A stretch of 64,000 nt of DNA from Andreprevotia chitinilytica DSM 18519 (GCF_000711875.1 NZ_JONM01000004.1:248001-312000), one strand, 5' to 3'. Counted from the stretch's first letter, positions 8,667 through 17,378 are shown. Numbers and translations: made by a program. The notes: generated by a model not told the origin, from the letters alone.

Positions 8667-9146
8667 ATGAAAAAACCACAAGCAACGGCTGCGGCGCAGC
8701 TAGCGGGTTTTACGCTGATCGAGCTAATGATCGTTATCGCCATCATGGGCATCATCCTGGCAATCGCCATTCCCAGATATCAGGACTACGTACTGCGCTC
8801 GAAGCTGGTCAATGCCATCAACGGACTGGCTGCAGTGCAAGCGCAAATGGAGCAGTACTTCCAGGACAACCGCACCTATCTTGCGGTCGGAGCCTTTACG
8901 CCACCCTGCGCAGTCGCTCCATCCCCGAAATACGGTGACTTTGTCATCACCTGCCCAGCCGCCAACGCCCTCAACACCGCCGCAAATACTTATTTCCTGC
9001 AGGCAGTATCCAGTACCGGTCAAGACAATGGCTTCAAGTACACCGTCGACAACACCGACACCAAATCCACCACCTATGGCGCTATATGGGGTGGGGCTAC
9101 CATCGCCAATTGCTGGGTCACTGCGAAGGGAGCAACGTCGTGCTAA
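8667..9146 (+). CDS. pilE: PilE-type type IV pilin (operon 2)
   Basis: This 159-residue prepilin opens operon 2. The leader (MKKPQATAAAQLAG) is cut before FTLIE, followed by MIVIAIMGIILAIAIPRYQDYVLRSK and a C-terminal disulphide pair ending in CWVTAKGATSC. The start at 8667 has AAGGA about 12 bases upstream; an in-frame ATG at 8613 is possible but would give an unusually long leader. Length and C-terminus suit a PilE/ComP-like minor pilin. The stop codon overlaps the GTG start of the following fimT gene, indicating coupled translation. Confidence 0.83.
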   Translation: MKKPQATAAAQLAGFTLIELMIVIAIMGIILAIAIPRYQDYVLRSKLVNAINGLAAVQAQMEQYFQDNRTYLAVGAFTPPCAVAPSPKYGDFVITCPAANALNTAANTYFLQAVSSTGQDNGFKYTVDNTDTKSTTYGAIWGGATIANCWVTAKGATSC

Positions 9147-9724
9147 TTAACACGACACGATCAGCTGGTTTTACGCTGATCGAGCTGCTGATCACGCTCG
9201 TAATACTAGGTGTATTGATGGCGGTGGCCTTTCCGCAATTCAACACCTGGATACAGAACGAGCAGACGCGCACCGCGGCAGACACACTGCAAAACGCACT
9301 TCGCAGCGCCAAATCCGAATCGGCACGTCTGAATCGCCAGGTTGCTTTCTCGTTGACTGCAACTAACCCTTCCAGAACTTCGATTCCGGCCCCGGCTGCG
9401 GCCGGCCGATTCTGGTTCATTCAAGTCATACCGAGCCCGACGGTTGCCGGCGATCCAGCGACATATATTCAAGGCGGTCAGCTTGGCAGTTCCAAACTCA
9501 CGATTGCCGGGCCTGCCTCGATCTGTTTCAACTCGCTCGGCAGAATGAGTAACACCCTGAGCCCCAGCGCCGGTGGCACCTGCTTAGCCCCAGCCGCCGC
9601 AACCTATTCAATTTCTACAGCTGTGGGTGATCACCCGCTGAACGTTACGGTTTCCATCGCCGGCCAGGTGAGGGTATGCGATCCATCCCGAACCCTCTCC
9701 CAAACTACGCCAGATGGATGCTAA
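9140..9724 (+). CDS. fimT: GspH/FimT-family minor pilin (operon 2)
   Basis: This 194-residue prepilin starts at GTG 9140, overlapping the pilE stop, with AAGGGA eight bases before it. The short leader (MLINTTRSAG) is cut before FTLIE. The hydrophobic helix LLITLVILGVLMAVAFPQFN leads into a GspH-type domain with the block TRTAADTLQNALRSAKSESARLNRQVAF and a late CFNSLGRMS motif, also seen in the operon 1 copy (CFNRMGFV). It is a minor pilin of the tip/priming complex. An upstream ATG in frame (9086) lies inside pilE and is unlikely. Confidence 0.85.
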   Translation: MLINTTRSAGFTLIELLITLVILGVLMAVAFPQFNTWIQNEQTRTAADTLQNALRSAKSESARLNRQVAFSLTATNPSRTSIPAPAAAGRFWFIQVIPSPTVAGDPATYIQGGQLGSSKLTIAGPASICFNSLGRMSNTLSPSAGGTCLAPAAATYSISTAVGDHPLNVTVSIAGQVRVCDPSRTLSQTTPDGC

Positions 9725-9736
9725 GGAGAGCCGGCC

Positions 9737-10183
9737 ATGGCAATCAGATCTCCAACCCAGCAAGGCTATCTGCTCCTCGAGGTGCTGGTCTCGCTCTTGA
9801 TCTTCTCGATCGGCATTCTTGGTTTGGTCGCCGCATTGGTTACATCTACCCGCACATCTGTCGCGACGGAAGATAGAAACCGGGCAGCACTACTGGCAAA
9901 TGAAATGGCAGTGATCTTGTTAGCCAACAAAAACGTCACGCCATCGGCTGCCACGTTGTCCACTTGGCAAAGCCACCTCGCAGTCAGTGCAGGTAGCGGT
10001 GGGCAAACCAATAGCGGACTGAATGGTTTGCCAAACGCAACGGGCACCGTCGTTAGCACCCCGACCGCAGGCTTCACCACCGGCACCGCGACGATAACAA
10101 TCAGTTGGATAGAGCCCAAATCCGCAGCGTCAGCGACGCCGATCACTGATAGCTATACGACAGAAGTCGTGGTGCTCCCATGA
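9737..10183 (+). CDS. pilV: Type IV pilus modification protein PilV (operon 2)
   Basis: This 148-residue PilV-family protein has leader MAIRSPTQQG, cut before YLLLE, then VLVSLLIFSIGILGLVAALV. It is shorter than the operon 1 PilV (189). The segment NRAALLANEMAVILLANKN after the helix is typical of the family. The ribosome-binding site AAGGAG precedes the ATG by eight bases. The gene ends in an ATGA overlap with pilW. It is expected to be a tip minor pilin acting with PilW/PilX/PilY1. Confidence 0.84.
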   Translation: MAIRSPTQQGYLLLEVLVSLLIFSIGILGLVAALVTSTRTSVATEDRNRAALLANEMAVILLANKNVTPSAATLSTWQSHLAVSAGSGGQTNSGLNGLPNATGTVVSTPTAGFTTGTATITISWIEPKSAASATPITDSYTTEVVVLP

Positions 10184-11433
10184 TTACGCGAACAAATGCG
10201 CTTCGGCGAGCTAATCCAAACCACGTGAACGGATTCAGCGTCGTCGAGCTGATGGTCGTGGTTGCGATTGGCCTCATCATGTCCGTGGCGATCTTCGGGG
10301 TGCTGAAAACATTCGAAGGTCGCAAACGCAGTACGACATCGGTTAATGACATCAATCAATCCGGAAACTATGCAATCTATCAATTGGACAAATTGATCCG
10401 CAGTGCCGGCTCAAGCTTCAACTCCAGCGCCAATCTGATGTATGGCTGCAGATTGAACGCCAGTCTGAATACCACCACGATATTGCCGGCAGCGACTCTG
10501 CCTGCCCCCTTTGACAAAGTACCGGCAAATGTCGCAACCCCAACCACAGGATCGTTCCGTCTAGCACCAGCAATCATTATTCCAGGCGCCGGCTACTCCG
10601 GTGTAGCGAGCGGCGGCTCATCAGATGTCCTGGTCGTGATGTCTGGATATGGCGGTTTTGGCGAAGAGCATGCGTATTTCCGAGCCCCACCCAGTACGAC
10701 AAATATAAATCTGCCAAACACCATCGGGTTTAACGCCAACGATATTCTATTGCTGGGAGACCAATCCAGCGGTGCCGGAGTAGCTCCGTGTTATTTAGAA
10801 CAAATCAACACCACTGGACCAACCACTGATCAATTGCCATTAGGCGGTGTTTATTACAAGGCGGCCGGTACTGACAGTTATTGGTATGGAAGCGCCGCCA
10901 ATATCTCCGCCATGACACCGCAAGGTCTGGTCGTTAACCTTGGCAATCTCGCTGGTACCAGCGTCAAACAACCTTCATTTCAATTATTCGGGCTTGATGC
11001 CAAGAATCAGTTCTACAGCTACGATCTGCTACATACAGATGGCGCAGCGAGCGAAGCCGCCCAACTTATCGCCGACGGCATATTTGATTTCCGCGCTGTA
11101 TATGGCGTAGCGCCGAATTCCGCAACCGCATTGACCTGGGTAGCACCAACCGGTGCCTATTCGCCAGCAACCTTGCTTGATGGATCCGCAACTGCGAATG
11201 CCACATTACAAACCATTCGTGCCATTCGAATAGGTATGGTATTGCGTACATCGTTACCAGAAAAAACCAACGTTACTACCACCAACTTAAAAATGTTCAC
11301 GGATTTACCTGCTGGTGTTCCTGCGCCGAACTACAACAATTCATTGAGCAGCACGGGCTTTCCAAGCGAGCAGAATTACCGCTACAGAATCATTGAATCG
11401 ACTATTCCGATTCGCAACGCGATGCTGAATTGA
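10180..11433 (+). CDS. pilW: Type IV pilus minor pilin PilW (operon 2)
   Basis: This 417-residue PilW-family prepilin is much longer than its operon 1 paralogue (274). The leader ends in NG, cut before FSVVE with Glu5 present, then MVVVAIGLIMSVAIFGVLKTFE. The first mature segment (NQSGNYAIYQLDKLIRSAGSSF) is the PilW signature. The large central insertion is Gly/Ser/Ala/Thr rich. The C-terminal part has AAQLIADGIFDFRAVYGV and IRAIRIGMVLRTS, matching PilW C-termini. The start overlaps the pilV stop and pilX follows after three bases. Confidence 0.84.
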   Translation: MITRTNALRRANPNHVNGFSVVELMVVVAIGLIMSVAIFGVLKTFEGRKRSTTSVNDINQSGNYAIYQLDKLIRSAGSSFNSSANLMYGCRLNASLNTTTILPAATLPAPFDKVPANVATPTTGSFRLAPAIIIPGAGYSGVASGGSSDVLVVMSGYGGFGEEHAYFRAPPSTTNINLPNTIGFNANDILLLGDQSSGAGVAPCYLEQINTTGPTTDQLPLGGVYYKAAGTDSYWYGSAANISAMTPQGLVVNLGNLAGTSVKQPSFQLFGLDAKNQFYSYDLLHTDGAASEAAQLIADGIFDFRAVYGVAPNSATALTWVAPTGAYSPATLLDGSATANATLQTIRAIRIGMVLRTSLPEKTNVTTTNLKMFTDLPAGVPAPNYNNSLSSTGFPSEQNYRYRIIESTIPIRNAMLN

Positions 11434-11436
11434 ATC

Positions 11437-12069
11437 ATGAATACCATCAATAGAAGCCAACAGCAGATGCCACGCCAACTCCATTGGCAATTCAAATCAT
11501 GCCAGCGGGGCATCGTCATGGTCGTCACCTTGGTGGCGCTTGTCGTCATGTTACTTGCCACCATTGCCATTATTCGTTCAGTTCAAACCTCACAATATTC
11601 AGCAGGCAATCTTGCCTTTCGACGTGACCTTACCAATCAGACTGATCGCGGCATCTGGGCTGGCATTAATGCAATTACTGCAGGAATCGGCAACTCAACC
11701 TCATTGGGTACAGCCGGTGCCAATTATTCAGCAACGATGTTGGCTGAAGACGGGCATGGCGTCCCAACGGCTTTATATAGCCCAGGCGGCTTGAATTCTG
11801 CACTAGCCATTACTGATAACAATTTTGGCGTCGTCATTTATTACGTCATCGACCGCATGTGCACCTCGGCACCAACCGATATGAATGGCCAGCCTTGGAA
11901 CAACACAAACTGCATCTACCGCCCTGCGGGCGATTTACCAAAAACAACCGCAGGCATGATCGGCAGGCCAACAGCAGGCAGTATTGACCAAGTTCTTTAC
12001 CGTATCAGTGTTCGGGTCGATGGGCCGAGAGGAACTCAGGCCTTTGCTCAAACTACTGTTGCATATTGA
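11437..12069 (+). CDS. pilX: Minor pilin PilX (operon 2)
   Basis: This 210-residue PilX-like protein has a leader of about 24 residues ending in RG, cut before IVMVV. There is no Glu5, as in the operon 1 PilX. The helix VTLVALVVMLLATIAIIRS is followed by SAGNLAFRRDLTNQTDRGI, which corresponds to the PilX_N block. It lies between pilW (3 bases) and pilY1 (15 bases). Sequence identity to the operon 1 PilX is low by eye, so the call depends partly on position. Confidence 0.78.
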   Translation: MNTINRSQQQMPRQLHWQFKSCQRGIVMVVTLVALVVMLLATIAIIRSVQTSQYSAGNLAFRRDLTNQTDRGIWAGINAITAGIGNSTSLGTAGANYSATMLAEDGHGVPTALYSPGGLNSALAITDNNFGVVIYYVIDRMCTSAPTDMNGQPWNNTNCIYRPAGDLPKTTAGMIGRPTAGSIDQVLYRISVRVDGPRGTQAFAQTTVAY

Positions 12070-12084
12070 AAGAGGCAAGACATC

Positions 12085-15000
12085 ATGAATACCGGTCGCG
12101 AATATCCGCATCACACCATTCCACTTGCCAATCCACGTGGCAAGCTTAATAAAATATTCATCTGTCTTGCCATCGCCATCGCTTCAATTGGCCATATTAA
12201 AGCAGCAACGACAACTTTGGCAGATCAGCCGATATTCAGCTCATCGGCGGTACCCGGAAATATGATGCTCGATTTGTCTGTAGAATATCCTACGGCCAAC
12301 AGCACCGCCTATCCGACCAGCCTATCTCCCTATGTCAGTGCAACCGGGTTTATTGGCTATTTCGATCCAGGAAAATGTTATGCCTATTATTACGATAATA
12401 GCGTTACATTGGACAATGCTGCAAACCAAAGTTTTTTTTATCCAGTAGGCGCAGCTGATAGTAATCACCAATGTGTAACCAGTGGTTCTACCAAATTATG
12501 GAGCGGTAGCTTCATGAATTGGGCAACCATGCAAACCATTGATCCATTTCGCTGGGCATTGACAGGTGGGTACCGTTCCGGTGACTACACAACAGCCGGT
12601 ACCGGCGCGACCACCGGTAAAGGAACGATGATCGAAAAAGCATGGGCATCCGGTGACGGCGGCTCGGGAGAAACGCCAAATCGCTCAATTCCTTCAACGA
12701 TTACCGTCAATACATTAACCCCATTCAGCTGGACCGGATTTAACTTCCGCATCTGGGGTTTGGGAAATCGAATGCAATTCACCAATACCGGTTCATTCGA
12801 TGGCAGCAATCAAAGCACTGCAGGTTCAGCCTATGATCCAGCTGCGGCATCCTATAGCGCATCAACCATATATTCGGTCATTGCTCGCGTGCGTGTCTGC
12901 GATGCAACGGTTAGTCTGGAATCCAATTGTAAACAATATACCGGAACTGACGGTCTTCCTTTATACAAGCCGGAAGGTTTGATGCAACAATATGCAACAA
13001 AAATCCGCTATGGTGCATTTGGCTATTTGAATGATGGCAATATCAAACGAGATGGTGCCGCATTGCGAGCCAATATAAAATTCATTGGCCCACAATACCC
13101 CCAACCAGGCACATCCACCAATATAAATAACGCAAACAATGAATGGGATGCGACAACTGGCATATTTGTCACCAATCCAAACCCTACAGATGCAACGGCT
13201 ACTGCAACAGCCATTGGCGGTGGTGCATCGATCACCAATAGCGGCGTAATGAATTATTTGAATAAGTTTGGGGAAACATCCCACAAATATAAAAGTTATG
13301 ATCCGGTTTCTGAATTGTATTATGCCTCTATCCGCTATTTTAAAAATCAAGGCCAAGTTGTTTCATATAGCAATAATTTGACTTCAACCTTTGCTGATGG
13401 GTTTCCGGTCATTACCAGCTGGACTGACCCAATTCAATACTCGTGCCAGAAGAACTTTATCTTGGGCATCGGTGATGTTAATACCCACGCGGATGCCAAC
13501 TTACCCGGCTCTACGCTAGTCAGCTCCAACGAACCTTCAACGCCTAGTGAAGTTAGCAGCGACACGACTGTCAATGTAACAACGGCTACCAATGCAGTCG
13601 GAAACATGGAAGGGGTGAACAATCTCGGCGGAACTTACGTACCTTGGTGTTGTGGCGATGGCGATACCTATTATATTGCCGGTCTTGCCTATGACTCACA
13701 CGTTAAAGACATGCGGCCCAATGATTTTAAAAATTCAGATGGATCAAAAACATTCATTCAAACCGTATCGACTTATTGGCTCGATGTGGAGGAGTATCAA
13801 ACTTACAAATACAAAAATCAGTATTGGTACGCTGCAAAATATGGTGGTTTCAAAGTACCAGCCAATTACGTACCCTATCCTTCAACCGCAGTGCCATTGA
13901 CTCAATCTTCATGGAATGCATCCGGTGGTGTCGACGTCAATGGCAACCCCCAACCGGATAATTATTTTGGTGCAGGGCAAGCAAGCAATATGGTCGCCGG
14001 TTTGAAAACTGCCTTTAGCAATATTGTCAGTCAAATTACCGAAGATACCACCGCCTTCAGTACGTCCAAACCACAGGTTTCAGCTGATCCCAGTAACCCA
14101 AGTTTGGCATTTAGCGGTGCTTATGACACCAGTAATTGGTCCGGCAATATGGTTGCCAATACGATTACCTTCGATTCCAGTGGCAATCCAACCTTGACGT
14201 CACTTTGGTCAGCGCGGGATATTTTAAATACCCAGGTCAGTGGCACCGGCTGGGATACAGCCCGCTTCATTGCAACCTATAGTAGTGGCCATGGCGTACC
14301 GTTCCGTCAAAACAAGTTGGCAAGTAGCGATGCGACCGCTTTAGACCCAGCTACAATTCTAGGTACGCCAAACAATGTCGCTAGTACCACTACGCAAACC
14401 AATTACATCAATTATTTGCGAGGTGATCAAACTAACGAAACAAATTCGATCGCCACCGGGAGTACGCACGCCTATCGAACTCGCGCTTATATTATGGCTG
14501 ATATTGTTGGTTCCAAAATTCATCCAATCGATGCGCCGAATGCACCTTATTCCGAATCTACCAATGCTGGTTACACCGCATTCAAGAGCACGAATTCATC
14601 AAGAAAAACGGTTGTTTATTTCGGCGCAAATGATGGCATGTTGCATGCAATTGATGGCACCGCATCTGCCAGCTCAGGCGGTGGTAAAGAGCTATTTGCC
14701 TATGTTCCAGGAGGGATGTACCAGAGCGCATCCGGAGCGAGCCAAGGAGCGGCTACTGCGGAACTGGCCCAATTTGGGAATCCAACCTTTACCCACTACT
14801 TTTATGTTAACGCTACCCCAAATATCACTGATCTTGATATGGGGAATGCTGGGGGTCATACCGGTTCTTCAAGTTGGGCATCTTTGTTGGTTGGTGGATT
14901 GGGAAAAGGTGGAAAAAGTTATTACGCACTTGATGTAACAACACCTTCAAATTTGAGCAACGAAACGAATCTGGCAGCTGCAGTAAAATGGGAATTTACG

Positions 15001-16011
15001 GATAGCAGCATGGGCTATTCCTTCGGTGATCCAATTGTTGCGAAAACCAAGAAATATGGCTGGGTTGTCATTTTGACTTCTGGTTACAATACCCCTGATG
15101 GCAAAGGCTATTTATATATCGTCGATCCGACCACAGGTACTTTATTGCAAAAAATTCCAGCGACTGATAGCGGAAATTCCAGCATTGTTTCCAATGGCTT
15201 GACTTATGCTAGTGCATATACAACTGATCTGACGGATTCAACAGTGGAATCTGTTTATGCTGGCGATTTGAACGGTAATGTCTGGCGTTTCGATCTGACG
15301 ACTACTGGCACGTCATATCCAGTTACTCGTATTGCGTACCTTACCGATGCTTCGGGCAATCCTCAACCTATTACCACGACCCCCATTGTGCAAATCCAAC
15401 CTACAACGTTCCGTCGTTACGTTCTTGTTGGTACAGGTAAATTGCTTGCCAGCGCTGATATGACAAATAGCCAGGCGCAAGCTTTTTATGCAATCGTGGA
15501 TGGGATACAAGGCGCTCCTTACACCGCAGCAACATTGCCAACAGGTGTGACATTTCCGATTACGCGCTCTGAATTGAATGCGAATACCAATCTGGTAAAC
15601 GGAATTGGTACAGCACCCACATCGGTGATGGGTTGGTACTTTGATCTTGCGGTATCAAGTAGTAATGTTGCTGAACAAATCAATGTCACACCGGCAGTCA
15701 ATTTGAATTCCGTTTTATTTGCCGCAAACTTGACAAATGGTGATGCTTGCAACCCAACAGGGACGTCAAGGATATTTGAAGTTGATTTTGCCACCGGAAA
15801 ATCGGTATTGATTGATAGTAGTAATAATGTAATTGCAAATTACACAAATAGTTCGATTGTTGTAGATGTGGACATCATCAAGGTAGGTACGTCCTCAACT
15901 GAAGGCATTGTCGGGAATATGAACAGCAAGACGTTTAAACCTCCTGAAAAACCGCCGACATCGGCAGGCACGACAAAGACAAATTGGCGAGAAATACCGA
16001 CGACAAATTGA
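12085..16011 (+). CDS. pilY1: PilY1-family pilus-tip/adhesion protein (operon 2)
   Basis: This 1308-residue exported protein has a signal peptide at about residues 24-42 (hydrophobic IFICLAIAIASIGHIKA) behind an unusually long, charged amino end. The N-terminal half matches ordinary PilY1 heads: NMMLDLSVEYPTA, then FIGYFDPGKCYAYYYD, SGSFMNWATMQTIDPFRWAL and later ISSW/QCQK-type repeats. The C-terminal propeller has VVYFGANDGMLHAIDG, LLVGGLGKGGKSYYALDVT and GDLNGNVWRFDL. At the place of the calcium loop it reads DLTDSTVES (from residue 1048), which lacks the spaced Asp residues present in the operon 1 PilY1. The coding sequence is more AT-rich than the later core genes. An intrinsic terminator follows the stop within 70 bases. 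Confidence 0.88.
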   Translation: MNTGREYPHHTIPLANPRGKLNKIFICLAIAIASIGHIKAATTTLADQPIFSSSAVPGNMMLDLSVEYPTANSTAYPTSLSPYVSATGFIGYFDPGKCYAYYYDNSVTLDNAANQSFFYPVGAADSNHQCVTSGSTKLWSGSFMNWATMQTIDPFRWALTGGYRSGDYTTAGTGATTGKGTMIEKAWASGDGGSGETPNRSIPSTITVNTLTPFSWTGFNFRIWGLGNRMQFTNTGSFDGSNQSTAGSAYDPAAASYSASTIYSVIARVRVCDATVSLESNCKQYTGTDGLPLYKPEGLMQQYATKIRYGAFGYLNDGNIKRDGAALRANIKFIGPQYPQPGTSTNINNANNEWDATTGIFVTNPNPTDATATATAIGGGASITNSGVMNYLNKFGETSHKYKSYDPVSELYYASIRYFKNQGQVVSYSNNLTSTFADGFPVITSWTDPIQYSCQKNFILGIGDVNTHADANLPGSTLVSSNEPSTPSEVSSDTTVNVTTATNAVGNMEGVNNLGGTYVPWCCGDGDTYYIAGLAYDSHVKDMRPNDFKNSDGSKTFIQTVSTYWLDVEEYQTYKYKNQYWYAAKYGGFKVPANYVPYPSTAVPLTQSSWNASGGVDVNGNPQPDNYFGAGQASNMVAGLKTAFSNIVSQITEDTTAFSTSKPQVSADPSNPSLAFSGAYDTSNWSGNMVANTITFDSSGNPTLTSLWSARDILNTQVSGTGWDTARFIATYSSGHGVPFRQNKLASSDATALDPATILGTPNNVASTTTQTNYINYLRGDQTNETNSIATGSTHAYRTRAYIMADIVGSKIHPIDAPNAPYSESTNAGYTAFKSTNSSRKTVVYFGANDGMLHAIDGTASASSGGGKELFAYVPGGMYQSASGASQGAATAELAQFGNPTFTHYFYVNATPNITDLDMGNAGGHTGSSSWASLLVGGLGKGGKSYYALDVTTPSNLSNETNLAAAVKWEFTDSSMGYSFGDPIVAKTKKYGWVVILTSGYNTPDGKGYLYIVDPTTGTLLQKIPATDSGNSSIVSNGLTYASAYTTDLTDSTVESVYAGDLNGNVWRFDLTTTGTSYPVTRIAYLTDASGNPQPITTTPIVQIQPTTFRRYVLVGTGKLLASADMTNSQAQAFYAIVDGIQGAPYTAATLPTGVTFPITRSELNANTNLVNGIGTAPTSVMGWYFDLAVSSSNVAEQINVTPAVNLNSVLFAANLTNGDACNPTGTSRIFEVDFATGKSVLIDSSNNVIANYTNSSIVVDVDIIKVGTSSTEGIVGNMNSKTFKPPEKPPTSAGTTKTNWREIPTTN

Positions 16012-16019
16012 GGTTGAAA

Positions 16020-16610
16020 TTGTTAGTCAATATCGTCTTCAATCTGAAAAAGGGCAGCTTATATACTGCCCTTTTTTTTTCAATTATCCTGCATATGATG
16101 GCCATGCCATTTATTGGATCGCTCTTTCGACTGGATATGTTAACCGCACATTCGGATTATTCAGATAATATGGTGACTTTATATATGAAAAATTCATACA
16201 TACAAAAAGTAAGCAATCAAATAAACGTTAATAAAACCACATATGGTGATGATAAGACAAAGGCTGCTACCAAAGAAAGAATGAAGCCATTCATGCCAAT
16301 TGTTGAAGACGTTTCTAGATTCATTTTACCGAACGACGTTGATCAATTACCTGTGCCAAGTAGCGAACCGGATTTTGACAGTCTTGATGGCATATCCAGG
16401 ACTGGTTTTCCGGTTGATGTACGGATATTCATCGATCATTACGGAAAAGTCTATCATGTGCAGGTGCTAAAGGCTTTAGACGAGGATATACCCTTCGCCA
16501 ATAAGATTGTTGATATGCTTTTGGAGACAGGTTTTGTTCCAGCTAGAAAATCCGGTGTTGATGTTGGTACTTATATTGATCGGGAATTCTATTTTCAGCC
16601 AAATTCATAG
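16020..16610 (+). CDS. TonB-like membrane-anchored protein linked to PilY1 operon 2
   Basis: This is a protein of about 196 residues if it starts at TTG 16020, with GAGG seven bases ahead; TTG 16008 or 15984 and ATG 16095 are alternatives. It has a helix (SLYTALFFSIILHMMAMPFIG) with the S-x-x-x-H pattern of TonB anchors, a polar linker, and a C-terminal TonB-like fold of about 80 residues (FPVDVRIFIDHYGKVYHVQVLKA ... GTYIDREFYF). Starting at 16095 would remove the anchor, so a non-ATG start is preferred. The helix codons overlap an intrinsic terminator, so expression may depend on read-through. The gene before operon 2 has the same architecture. No ExbB/ExbD is nearby, so classical TonB energy coupling is not implied. 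Confidence 0.6.
   Translation: MLVNIVFNLKKGSLYTALFFSIILHMMAMPFIGSLFRLDMLTAHSDYSDNMVTLYMKNSYIQKVSNQINVNKTTYGDDKTKAATKERMKPFMPIVEDVSRFILPNDVDQLPVPSSEPDFDSLDGISRTGFPVDVRIFIDHYGKVYHVQVLKALDEDIPFANKIVDMLLETGFVPARKSGVDVGTYIDREFYFQPNS
16047..16080 (+). terminator. Strong intrinsic terminator just after pilY1
   Basis: An 11-bp stem (16047-16057 with 16066-16076, AAAAAGGGCAG pairing with CTGCCCTTTTT), an 8-nt loop and a run of nine T. It lies 36 bases after the pilY1 stop but inside the 5' part of the TonB-like reading frame, so it may act as an attenuator for that gene. Confidence 0.85.
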
Positions 16611-16615
16611 GGTAG

Positions 16616-17110
16616 CTATTTGGATTTAAGCAACATTTCAATGGTTTTCATTGTTTTTTCGGGCTCCAGTTCCCCGACTGTTTTGCTGACAATATAACCA
16701 TTATGATCAATTAAAAATGATGTAGGTGCTAATGTTATGCTTCCAAATTGCTCAGCGATCTTTCCATCCTGATCATAAACAATTGGAAAACTGATTTTAT
16801 ATTTCTCGATAAACGATTGTATATAGTCGGTGCGATCGTATGAAAGAGCGATGCCAATCACTTGTAGACCGTCTTTTTGATAATGTTGAAACGTGTTTTG
16901 TAGGAATGGCATTTCCCTTACACATCCAATGCAGCTTGTTGCCCAGAAATTGATCAGTGTCACTTTACCGGTTTCGATCTTGATGGGTTGGTGATTGATC
17001 GTGGTTGCTTGTAAGGCAGGACTCAGTTTTTTTTGAAGCAATTGGTAAGCAAACCAGGAAATACAACTTAGTAGTGCAATCGTTGAGATGAGAGTGATGG
17101 TTTTTCGCAT
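16616..17110 (-). CDS. TlpA/ResA-like membrane-anchored thioredoxin-family protein
   Basis: This 164-residue protein has an N-terminal membrane anchor (ITLISTIALLSCISWFAYQLL) and a periplasmic thioredoxin fold with active site W-A-T-S-C-I-G-C at about residues 56-63. The family's later FPIVYD and cis-Pro segment (LAPTSFLID) are present. Such proteins reduce or shuffle disulphides in envelope proteins and cytochromes. The gene is convergent with the PilY1-linked TonB-like gene (5-base gap), and the pilins and PilY1 nearby contain many cysteines. A role in their folding is only a contextual guess. It is AT-rich like operon 2. Confidence 0.85.
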   Translation of the reverse strand: MRKTITLISTIALLSCISWFAYQLLQKKLSPALQATTINHQPIKIETGKVTLINFWATSCIGCVREMPFLQNTFQHYQKDGLQVIGIALSYDRTDYIQSFIEKYKISFPIVYDQDGKIAEQFGSITLAPTSFLIDHNGYIVSKTVGELEPEKTMKTIEMLLKSK

Positions 17111-17187
17111 GGTTTGTAGAAGGAAAAATATATAAACAATGTTAGATAGAATGAAGATAAGAACAATAGATAAGGGGAAGCAGTTTC

Positions 17188-17378
17188 TGTGGATAACGAA
17201 ATTTTCCCTTTCTACTCATGTATTTAGGTCTTGAACAACATCTGTATAAAGGGGCTGTGGTGCATGTGGATAATATGTTGGTTGTCTATGGCTTCTTGGT
17301 TATTCGTGGTTTATCCACACTTGCTGCCAAGGTTTTCCTCAAGGCAAGCCGTTGATTTTATTACTTCTTTGTGGACAA
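17188..17378. other. Cluster of four DnaA boxes in an AT-rich intergenic region
   Basis: Three perfect DnaA boxes (TTATCCACA) lie at 17188-17196 (-), 17265-17273 (-) and 17311-17319 (+). A one-mismatch box (TTGTCCACA) is at 17370-17378 (-). All are within the 312-base gap between divergent genes, whose first half is AT-rich. This could be an origin region, a DnaA-titrating site or DnaA control of the adjacent promoter. dnaA and dnaN are not in the window, while mnmG-rsmG-parAB, often origin-proximal, lies 14 kb away. Confidence 0.65.
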
